Source of the DNA: Euclidia mi | Lineage: Eukaryota; Arthropoda; Insecta; Lepidoptera; Erebidae | DNA: 64,000 nucleotides | Direction: 5' to 3' | Assembly (NCBI GenBank): GCA_944739405.2 | Contig: OX123182.2 | Span: 90,822,051-90,886,050 of the forward strand | Part shown: piece after piece, positions 44,532-52,557 of the stretch | Position numbering within the stretch: position 1 is the first letter of the stretch | How the letters are laid out: each line of letters begins with the position of its first letter | Notes under the pieces: model-generated | The model's input: only the letters and a program-made list of their open reading frames with translations | Databases searched by the model: none | What the model was told of the DNA's origin: nothing | Made by a program: the position numbers and the translations under genes

Positions 44532-45501
44532 GAAGGGTACAGGGGAAAAACATGCTATGTCACATTTTTATGTTTTTTGAACTGGCAATGCCATTGTGAA
44601 GTATAAATTTGGTAGAACAAAACGCCAAAACACACTTTGCAGTAACATGCATAGTCATGGAGTAATATTCATAGTAAAATATTGATACAGTGCAATAACA
44701 AGCAATGTCCAACTCGTACAGGAGAAAAATAAGCATTGTCCATCATTTTTAGTTTGTCGTTTGTTTAATGATGTCTTGTTTTTTGAGGTTGTTTTGTTCG
44801 TCCTGTTATGTTGTGTGGCGTGTGTTTAATATTATATTTTTATTGAAAATGTCGTCAGAAGAAGTAAATGAGGTTAATCTGAAGCAACCTACCAAAAAAC
44901 GTAAACTTTACGGTCGATTGTCGGATGTTAATTAGGAGATTAGACTCCAAAGTCATGAAACTGGTCCAAGTTGTAATTGCAAGACACAAGTGTTTTGAAG
45001 CTATGAATGAGGAACAGAGGGCTAGAATTTTGAAGGATTTCAATCTGTTGCCATCTAGAGATGAACAAAACCTTTATTTGGTGGTGTTATTTATATAAGT
45101 GTTTCGGAAATTCAAAGAAGACAACCTAGAAAAGAAGAACCTTAAGCTAAGTTAATAGATACCCAGGCCCTGGCAAAGTTTTGTGAACCAAAAGCTAAGC
45201 AATACTTCCCACAGATGATATATAATGATACTTAAACAATAAATATTTCATGGACATTGCATATTATTTGCCTGTATTTTCTGACTTTGATCTGTTTTCC
45301 TGTGTTAACTCAATAAACATAAGAATGAAAAGGTTTTTTTTTGATTACACAACAGAAACAAATATATTTTCTTTATAAATAAATATATCTTCCTTCTATT
45401 TGAAACTTTATTGTACCTTTTTTCAAGGATCAAAAGATTAATTCAGCAATTTCTCAGTTTATTGTCTTTGTGACATTGCATGTTTTCCCCCTGTGCCCTT
45501 C
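44532..45501 (+). mobile_element. 970-bp DNA transposon, GAAGGG ends, 4-bp target duplication
   Basis: Left GAAGGGTACAGGGGAAAAAC and right, inward, GAAGGGCACAGGGGGAAAAC are inverted repeats, extended by CATGCTATGTCACA/CATGCAATGTCACA. AAAT stands at 44528-44531 and 45502-45505, matching the uninterrupted monomer sequence ATAAATGTAATCC. It carries N- and C-terminal remnants of a gene. Confidence 0.82.
44849..45236 (+). pseudogene. Remnant of the transposon's gene (unassigned Cys-containing protein family)
   Basis: ATG at 44849 opens MSSEEVNEVNLKQPTKKRKL; after a stop at 44933 come RLQSHETGPSCNCK, a one-base frame change, then CFEAMNEEQRARILKDFN, SRDEQNLYLV, VSEIQRRQPRKEEP, and finally AKFCEPKAKQYFPQM before a stop at about 45234. 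I recall multi-copy insect proteins with a LQSHETG-x-CNC-KCF N-terminus (memory, not a search). Central catalytic parts are missing, so this is an internal-deletion derivative. Confidence 0.55.
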
Positions 45502-45505
45502 AAAT

Positions 45506-46205
45506 GTAATCCGCCATTTTGTGGTGGCGGCCATCTTGGATTTTTCATAGTGAGCTCTATTCTACCAATCAAGCCCTTTCATTTGATACCCATATTGAGG
45601 TTTTTGTGGAAAATATGTAATCCGCAATTTTGTAGAGGCGGCAATCTTAGATTTTTCATAGTGAGCTCTATTCTACCAATCAAGCCCTTTTATTTGATAC
45701 CCATATTGAGGTATTTGTGGAAAATATGTAATCCGCCATTTTGTGGTGGCGGCCATCTTAGATTTTTCATAGTGAGCTCTATTCTACCAATCAAGCCCTT
45801 TCATTTGATACCCACATTGAGGTATTTGTGGCAAATATGTTATCCGCCATTTTGTGGTGGCGGCCATCTTAGATTTTTCATAGTGAGCTCTATTCTACCA
45901 ATCAAGCCCTTTAATTTGATACCCATATTGAGGTATTTGTGGAAAATATGTAATCCGCCATTTTGTAGAGGCGGCCATCTTAGATTTTTCATAGTGAGCT
46001 CTATTATACCAATCAAGCCCTTTTATTTGATACCCATATTGAGGTATTTGTGGAAAATATGTAATCCGCCATTTTGTGGTGGCGGCCATCTTAGATTTTT
46101 CTTAGTGAGCTCTATTCTACCAATCAAGCCCTTTCATTTGATACCCACATTGAGGTTGTTGTGAAGTAATATGTGATCTGCCATTTTGTACCGGCGGCCA
46201 TCTTG
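45506..46205 (-). repeat. Tandem array, right arm part 2, about seven monomers
   Basis: Continues the reversed monomers after the 970-bp insertion. The last monomer (GCCATTTTGTACCGGCGGCC) matches the outermost left monomer (GCCGCCGATACAAAATGGCG) better than internal ones, as expected for inverted arms. The 223-codon ORF at 45493-46164 is a by-product. Confidence 0.9.
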
Positions 46206-46345
46206 GATTTACAGTCATAAAGAATATATTATGTTGTATTGTCATCAAGATTAAGAGGGTGTACCAAATATCAGATCAATCTGTCATCAGGAAGGGGGTA
46301 AAATTCGAATTACTAAATTTGACCCAAACAAACAAATAAACAGGT

Positions 46346-46539
46346 CAAGCTAAATAAAACCGTTTAAAAAATGTACAACATACATACATACTTTCGAATT
46401 TATATTATTAGTAGGGATTACTATGTTCGAGCGAGGCACGAAACAGCGTCCAGACCGCGGCAAAACAAAAATCCGAACTCGATGGCTCGGCCGCTCGGTC
46501 GCTCGCCCGCGGCGGCACACGCGCTTGCCTCGGCCGGGG
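46346..46539. other. GC-rich stretch inside the TA-flanked element
   Basis: From about 46425 the sequence becomes rich in CG (GCTCGGCCGCTCGGTCGCTC). Opposing ORFs over 100 codons exist on both strands but have the Ala/Arg bias of CG-rich noncoding DNA and overlap the hairpins that follow. Confidence 0.45.
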
Positions 46540-46748
46540 CACGTCCACACAGAGCGCGCAGCCTCGCGCGCCAATTCCTCGCGAGGCTGCGCGCTCTGTG
46601 TGGACGTGTCTAATTCGGTAGCTCGCGCGCACGCGGGCGCCCGGCCGCGGCTGCCGTGCCATTTCCTCGACCGAGCCACGTCCACACAGAGCGCGCAGCC
46701 TCGCGAAGCATTTTCCGCGCGAGGCTGCTCGGTCTGTGTGGACCCGCC
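46540..46748. repeat. Two long GC-rich hairpins at the right end of the TA-flanked element
   Basis: First: CACGTCCACACAGAGCGCGC(AGCCTCGCG) at 46540-46568 with its exact complement at 46580-46608, 29-bp arms. Second: the same arm at about 46678-46706 with a near-complement at 46717-46743. Both repeat the terminal GTCCACACAG sequence, so the end has been duplicated in inverted form. Confidence 0.85.
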
Positions 46749-46750
46749 TA

Positions 46751-47713
46751 ATGGCTTTTTGAAAGAACAACGCGTTATAATTGTGAAAACTCATTACAAA
46801 AATGGGGAAAGTTACGCTGAAATCGCTCGCAAACTTCGCCAAATTTTCAGCCGAGAAAGCTGCACCTAACGTGTCAACCATTCGAAGAGTGGTCAAAAAA
46901 TTGAAGAAACTGGGTCAATAATGTATTATAAGAATCCTTTGCGTCAACCTACCGGTCGGTCTCTTGACAACATTGCTGCTGTTAACGAGAGTGTCGCCGA
47001 AAACCCGAAAACATCAATTCGACATCGTACTCAACAACTTAAAATTTCACGAAGCACTACGCAGATAATTTTGACTAAAGACCTCCACCTTCATGCGTAC
47101 AAGATTCAGTTAACTCAGGAGCTCAAACCAGCAGACCACGGAAAGCGCCGGCAATTCGTTCCATGGGTAATGGAGCAAAGTGAAGTCGATACCAATTTTT
47201 TGAAAAAAGTCATTTTCTCCGGTGAAGCGCATTTCCATATGAATGGCTTCGTGAATACACAAAATTGTCGAATTTGGGACGCAAAAAATTCTCATGCCAT
47301 CCATGAGAAACAAATGCACCCACAACAAGTAACTGTCTGGTGCGGATTTTGGTCAGGCGGCGGTTGAAAATGAGTCCGAAATTGCAGTGACTGTGAACGG
47401 CATTCGGCAGGAATATGATAACGGACTTCTTGTGGCCTGAACTGGAAGGCATGAATCTGGACAACATGCGGTTTCAGCAGGACGGCGCAATCTGCCACAC
47501 CGCGCATGAAACAATCGACTTATTGCAGCATGGATTTCCAAAACACATTATCTCACGAAATTCTGATGTCAACTGGCCACCAAGATCGTGCGATTTATTT
47601 CTTTTGTCATTTGCCGGATATTTTATTCCATACTTGATCGGAACATGTCTTCTTTACAATACAATAAAAATAGCACAACTCTGTCATAAAATACTTGTTT
47701 GTATTCTAAGATG
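46751..47713 (+). pseudogene. mariner-like transposase, frameshifted, catalytic Asp lost
   Basis: NGFLKEQRVIIVKTHYKNGE and AEIARKLR give the N-terminal helix-turn-helix; NVSTIRRVVKK follows in another frame; 46921-47367 reads NPLRQPTGRSLDNIAAVNES through KKVIFSGEAHFHMNGFV; 47415-47714 reads LDNMRFQQDGAICHTAHET and VNWPPRSCD. The first catalytic Asp (FSDEAHF in relatives) is Gly here, codon GGT at 47221-47223. The second and third Asp (QQDG, SCD) remain, 36 residues apart. Three or more frame changes. In this family three acidic residues bind the metals for cut-and-paste. Confidence 0.86.
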
Positions 47714-48110
47714 AAAAAGTGCACTCTTACTGAGACACCCTATAGGATAGTTGTGAATTTAAAAAAATTATATGCTCCCAGTGCAGTGCGGCTTTAAGCT
47801 CTATCGTTGTTGAATATATTTCTGTTCCATAATATATTTTGTACATTGAAATGCTTGTTGCCAAATATTGCTCTATGAAATAATAAATTTCAATACATTC
47901 TAGTGTTTTACGGTATTGAAGTGGTTTACAATGAAAATAACTAAGTTATGTCATAACTAGTCTTTCGTCTATGTCTAACCCCGAAGAAGACTTTTCTCGT
48001 GGTCAAATTTCGCCAAGGTGAATAAATTTTCAAGTCACGACGGAGAAGAATTTCGCATTACATACAGAGTATCCAAAGAAGCAGTTCACTACGTATATGA
48101 TGCTACGAAT

Positions 48111-49227
48111 ATCGCTTGAGATTAGCCAGTATGTACCTACAGAATACCACCTGATTTTCTACTTTTAAACTCTTAAAACCAAAAATGTCCTGTCAGGTGA
48201 ATTGCTAACTGCAAGTCATGCTCATCATTTTAGCGGTGTCGCATGTACGCAAGACGTTTGCCTGTTAGCCCGCCTGTTATCTAAAATGCACAGCCTAGAG
48301 GTCAGTATAAAACAGTATCAGCTATTTCTTTTCTTATTTCTTTCCTCAATTTACGCCATGGCACATTCATAACGTATACAGACGATACAGCTTGTTTCTT
48401 CATTGGCACTATTGTAAACTCCGGAAATATGCATAACGCATATTTTACTAACTAAAATAAAAAAAAGAAAACCGTAAACACATTCTCATCATTTTCACTT
48501 ATATTTTATAGCACTTGAAAGATTAGAATGACGTGTGAGGTTCTACAGTGTACGCATTTTTTAAATGTAGAGACAGAAAAAACGGCAGTTATTGGCCAGA
48601 TCTAAATTGTTAAATCCAACATATTGGGTCACCCCAAAAGCCGGCAGTCCTTATGGACATTTGTTGACATTCACAGTACAATCCACGTACGTACGTAGAT
48701 CTGTATATTAAAAACACATTGTTAGCATAACAGCTGTGACCAGTTGATGAAAGCAAACACTCCGGCGCGGCAGCCGGCATAATCCGATTTCCAATTATTA
48801 TTATACAAACGACCCAACTAATAATACGTATGCCTATATCTACGTATGCTGAAACAACGAGGGTTAGCCTTAAAACCTTTTATTTGTATCCCAGACCTAC
48901 AAAGAAATAAACCGCTGAAATATCATATTTTCGTACGGTTGAAAATTTCGCTCGTGTGGTATAAGAAATGTGAGATTGTAAACATGCAGTACTGTCTAGA
49001 TCATATTTGGCTTATAGAAGTTGTTTTAGTTGTTCTTTCATCAGTCCGAAGCTATCGATTTCAATAGCCTAGTTTAATGAAATGTGTTATAAAAATGTGT
49101 GAGAAGACAGAATCCCTTACAAAATTCACTACTATATTCAACTGATTATTCATAGACCATTCTTGTCACATATGGATAGGTATTATGTTTCAGATCCAGT
49201 TAAATACATCTTTTTTTTAACCATAAA
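48111..49227. other. Gene-free AT-rich region
   Basis: No recognisable protein on either strand. ACGTACGTACGTAG near 48685 is a short self-complementary run. T-run at 49211-49218 precedes the SINE. Confidence 0.5.
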
Positions 49228-49549
49228 GGCAGCGATAGCCTAGTGGAGATACCAACAGACTGTCACGAAGAGGGTATCGGATATGAATCCACGGCGCGCA
49301 CCAATAACTTTTCGGAGCTATGTGCGTATTGAATTGTTAATTTTCGCTTGCCCGTACCTCGGAGAACACTAAGCCGTCGGTCCCGGCTGTCAGGAAGATC
49401 TTTGACAGTTGTTATAGGGCGTTAGTACCTCTTAGTATTAGGTCAGACAGGCAGTCGCTCTGTGGAAAAGCTAATATTCAGCCAAATCCGATTAAACTAG
49501 TAAGCGGATCCCAGGTCGAAACTGGGATAACGCTAGGAAGATGATGAAA
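49228..49549 (+). repeat. SINE-A, plus strand, near full length
   Basis: GGCAGCGATAGCCTAGTGGA at 49228, B box-like GGATATGAATCC, GGCGCGCACCAATAACTTTT, CTAAGCCGTCGGTCCCGGCT, GTCAGACAGGCAGTCGCTCT, GCCAAATCCGATTAAACTAG, and the end GGGATAACGCTAGGAAGATG. Reference copy for the family in this window. Confidence 0.88.
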
Positions 49550-49611
49550 GATTCTACTGCTCAGCCTTCTTGCTTTCGGTTCTAGTGATTTAACTGGACT
49601 CACATATATTT

Positions 49612-50212
49612 GTTTTTTTTTTGGTGTCGGGTTGGAAAATCCTCATGGAGTCTCCGCCCTGGGGCGAAGGGTGAAGGGGACTGTCAGACTCTTACTGACT
49701 AAAACCAACCCGTGTTTCTCATGTACCCGTGTGTCGGAGGGTCGGGTATCGCCGAAGCATTCCTCGCTACCCCCCGACGGGTATTGGCACGCCAGATGGT
49801 CAGGCGGGCCCCGAACAAAACCCCCTTGGCGGCGGATGAAAGTGTTGGGCTCCGCCGCTAAAACACCCAGCGGCTGCAGAGGATAGGGAGGACGGCAACG
49901 TAACACCGCATCTCCTCTTCCTCTGCGGCCCCAACGCGACGCAACGATGGTGCGCCCCCATTTGTTGGTGGGAGATAGGGCGCGCGGCAACGCAACACCG
50001 ACACGCCTCTCCTCCCGCGACCGCGCCCGACTGCGAGGGACGGAAGAACTGTCCCTCGCACTCGCACCATTGGATGCATTCAGCGCAGGCTTCCGTCAAG
50101 CCCACGCGGAGCGTCCACTCCTGGGATCTCGCTTAGCTTCACCGTGGGTGACCTAACCACGGTTACTGAGTCCCCCACCACGACTTGGTGGAGATCCAAC
50201 GGTGGGTGGACT
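49612..50212 (-). mobile_element. GC-rich LINE 3' fragment with poly(A), minus strand
   Basis: T-run at 49612-49621 is the A tail on the minus strand. The body is the reverse complement of the 11431-11940 family (ACCCGTCGGGGGGTAGCGAG, TGGATCTCCACCAAGTCGTG on the minus strand) and has an extra 3' stretch (GGTTGGTTTTAGTCAGTAAG, GGCGGAGACTCCATGAGG) that the other copy lacks. Opposing ORFs of 69-115 codons result from its GC bias. Confidence 0.78.
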
Positions 50213-52020
50213 CTCGTATATAAACCATCATCATCTATCACCTTTTGACTTCCTTTTACGTTCCTCTGCTAACTTCTTGCCCTAGGCAGCGGCTTCAATA
50301 TATTGTCTTTGCATTGCAATTGTCTTCGATATATTATTACGCGAGCTTAATTTAGACATCGTTTGTACGGAACAGTACCATCAATATTTATTTATTCATC
50401 AAACAGCTCACTGATGAAATATTTTGCATTTTCTTCTCACGCTTTAATTTGTAGGGAAATAGTTTATTTACATTTAAGGGTAAGATTAATTAAGTTATTT
50501 CTAAGTAGCTGCTGTAAGTTTAATGTATATAGTGTTCAATGTCGTTTTATACAATACAAAGCAAATGGCCGTCGAAAAGTCTTCGTAAGTACCAGGCAGT
50601 GTTCTGGTAATGAGCTGATTCGTTTGTTATCACAGAGATGCAGTACGAACTATTTAAAATATTTTTCAAAATAAATATAATTTCGTCAGATATCGACAGT
50701 ATTTGAAATACATAACTTGAATGAATTTCTGTAACAAATTACACTGAGAGGATAGCATATAATTTTCTATTGCTATATATAATCTACACTTAGTTGTCTC
50801 CGCGGCCTCGGAGCTCTTGTATTTGATCTTCTCTCAGATGGTAGTGCAACTGTCAACAGGCTATAAGGAATACAGAAGTTAAACACCTTGATATTCAACT
50901 TAATTAAAATAAAAACATTAAAAGTCACTTCTCGACTTCCATTTCTCTCGCCGAGCACAAGTTTATTTTTAAATAGGCCTATGTCATAGTTTATGCCCAC
51001 TTAAAAGTTGTATCACGCTGATATTCACAAAAGACGCATCTTCAAAATCAGGAGCGAGCAGACAGAGACACAATGTAACGAATGTTGGTAAATTCAGATT
51101 GCTATACGCAGAATTTAAGGTCCAGAGTATCGAATAACTATCGGTGCTCCGACTGACGATCTCAGTACTCGGAAAACATATGACAATGCGATATGAAACG
51201 TATGTTGACAAAGATCGTCAGTTCAATTAACACTAGATGTAATTCCAATAAAGCCATTAACGAACGGCGTTATCACATGCTAAAAATAAATGTAACTATA
51301 CTATTATTACATATTTCATTAACCTCGATATCCCTGCAAAGTCATTTTTATTTATAATTTTACTACTCTGGACAATTTGAACACCAAATCATAAAAAAAT
51401 ACGAAACTAAACATCGCTATAGATAACATTATTACGCGCGCTCTTTGTAAAACCGCGTCATTATTTTAATGAACTCGCATAGGCACAGGCACGCCGACGT
51501 ACAGCCACAGCCGTCACAGATCGACCGCACGTCAGCTGTCATTCCTGTCATCGAACAATGTAACACGGAGTTATTATGCAGTACAAAGCTTCACTATGAA
51601 GTACCACGTACAAAGCGACTACAAAGATCCGCCGCTATCCCGCAATTATCTAAATGCGAGCGCAGCCAAAGGTGTCGGCATAGACACGACTTTTGTCAGA
51701 TACAACGCTATACATTCTATATTTTAAACTCTTGAAGGTTTTTAAGGACAATGAGGATTATGAAGAGGAATTTGAAGTAAGGCGGTGGAATTAAGAATTT
51801 TGTCGTACGCAAAACGACAATAGGCTCGAAGAACTTCTATCTTTTGTTTTACCTTTAAAGCAGATTTTAAGCAACTTCATACATTCGCAGACTCGGGTCG
51901 GTAGTTTCCTTTAGCGGGGTTGACAGGAATATGTTTAACTTTAATTATTTAAATGTATTTAAATAACACACGTAATATATATGTACGTTACCTAATGTAA
52001 CAAAGGTTTTAGTATCAATA
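50213..52020. other. Gene-free region
   Basis: Minus strand at 50230-50355 reads MSKLSSRNNISKTIAMQRQY and KKLAEERKRKSKG around a stop, possibly a remnant of a small basic ORF, unassigned. ORFs at 50363-50674, 50773-51211 and 51469-51735 show no known motif. Otherwise AT-rich. Confidence 0.4.
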
Positions 52021-52239
52021 AAGTTATATATGTTCGATTTACGGGTCGGGCAAAAATGTTACTGGGTTTTTCCGAATTCTCAGTAGCAGCATGATGGAGT
52101 CTGGTGATGAGCCCGGTAACGGTAATAGGCTCGACCCTATTAAGTGGGACCTAAAAATTCATGGCGAAATGTGGGTGTAATATTACACCTCTGTCTACCC
52201 CTTCGGGGATACAGGCGTGAGTCTATAAGAAAATATATA
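52021..52239 (+). repeat. SINE-B, plus strand, 5'-truncated
   Basis: GTTCGATTTACGGGTCGGGC, AATTCTCAGTAGCAGCATGA, TATTAAGTGGGACCTAAAAA, TGGCGAAATGTGGGTGTAAT, CCTTCGGGGATACAGGCGTG, then an A/TA tail. The LTR element is inserted in that tail. Confidence 0.82.
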
Positions 52240-52245
52240 TATGTA

Positions 52246-52557
52246 TCGGAATGGTCACGAGTACGGGACGTCAACTGACTACGAAACGGAAGTGTGAAGA
52301 TGGCGCGCTTCGACAGAGTCTAGAATGACGTTCGCTACATTTGAAGAGGGGGGTGACGGTTGACGTTAAATGGAGCAACACAACGATCACTTCTCTAGGA
52401 GACTTCGGGCGGGCAACAAGTACCTAGAAACTGTCACTCGTTTCATGTTCAGTAATCCAAAATAATTATAGTCAGTTTTGTTAATTTGATTTGGTGTGAA
52501 CGTATAACAAACTGTGAAGTGTTGATACCGGCCAAAAATCAAGCAACCCGCCGTCAT
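52246..52557 (+). repeat. 5' LTR
   Basis: Starts TCGGAATGGTCACGAGTACG and ends CAAGCAACCCGCCGTCAT. It shares TAGTCAGTTTTGTTAATTTG-type sequence and GTGAACGTATAACAAACTG with the 3' LTR; differences include substitutions and an indel near 52340-52375. AGAAGTGGCATAATGG follows and may include the primer site. Confidence 0.88.

Larger units (their letters stand above)
42702..46345. mobile_element. Foldback-like element with inverted arms of ~112-bp tandem monomers
   Basis: Outer ends are inverted repeats: TGTTTGGGTCAAATTTAGTA at 42718 and its complement at 46305-46326, with homology over about 160 bp including GGGTACACCCTCTTAATCTT. Inside, about seven monomers run one way (42845-43558), then about fifteen the other way (43560-46205), the turn lying in a CCACTACCACCACC stretch near 43548. 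Foldback elements of flies have the same plan. A 970-bp transposon (44532-45501) interrupts the right arm. No transposase is encoded. Confidence 0.75.
41987..46748. mobile_element. TIR element with GGYGGGTCCACACAG ends and TA duplication, internally expanded by other insertions
   Basis: Left end GGTGGGTCCACACAGAGCG at 41987, right end inward GGCGGGTCCACACAGACCG from 46748, each flanked by TA (41985-41986, 46749-46750). Subterminal GAGCAGCCTCGCGAGGCT blocks and two further hairpins of the same sequence near the right end suggest repeated terminal duplications. No transposase recognised; superfamily unknown. Confidence 0.72.
41870..47742 (+). mobile_element. mariner-like (Tc1/mariner superfamily) element, with nested insertions
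   Basis: Ends GGGTGTCTCAGTAAGAGTG (left, from 41872) and CACTCTTACTGAGACACCC (right, to 47740), inverted repeats flanked by TA at 41868-41869 and 47743-47744. The original element would be about 1.1 kb; 4762 bases of other elements (41987-46748) sit at about the third codon of its transposase. Confidence 0.88.
41660..48110 (+). mobile_element. PIF/Harbinger copy, plus strand, split by a mariner nest
   Basis: Begins CAGCCAGTTGCAGGAAC after TTA (41657-41659). The sequence up to 41869 and from 47743 on is contiguous with the minus-strand copy at 17914-17640 and 12045-11940. At 47950-48110 it enters the transposase start (MSNPEEDFSRGQI-like reading, then RLSK-like QRLFATY region in broken frames). 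Catalytic motifs and the right end are missing; the copy fades near 48110. Confidence 0.78.

Noticed and set aside
43572..46164. Long repetitive ORFs reading KPFHLIPILRYLWKICNPPFC repeats
   Set aside because: They arise from the ~112-bp monomer, appear in both orientations, break whenever the period slips, and have no start context or matching protein family. Treated as by-products of the tandem repeat.
42845..46205. CRISPR-like regular repeat spacing
   Set aside because: Whole ~112-bp units repeat with no unique spacers, the array is inverted in the middle, and the context is an insect transposon nest.
46350..46896. Overlapping ORFs of 80-162 codons on both strands in GC-rich DNA
   Set aside because: Ala/Arg-rich products of CG-rich hairpin DNA; part of one frame is merely the start of the mariner transposase.
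51469..51735. 88-codon ORF starting MNSHRHRHADVQPQ
   Set aside because: Low-complexity start, no recognisable domain and no conserved context.
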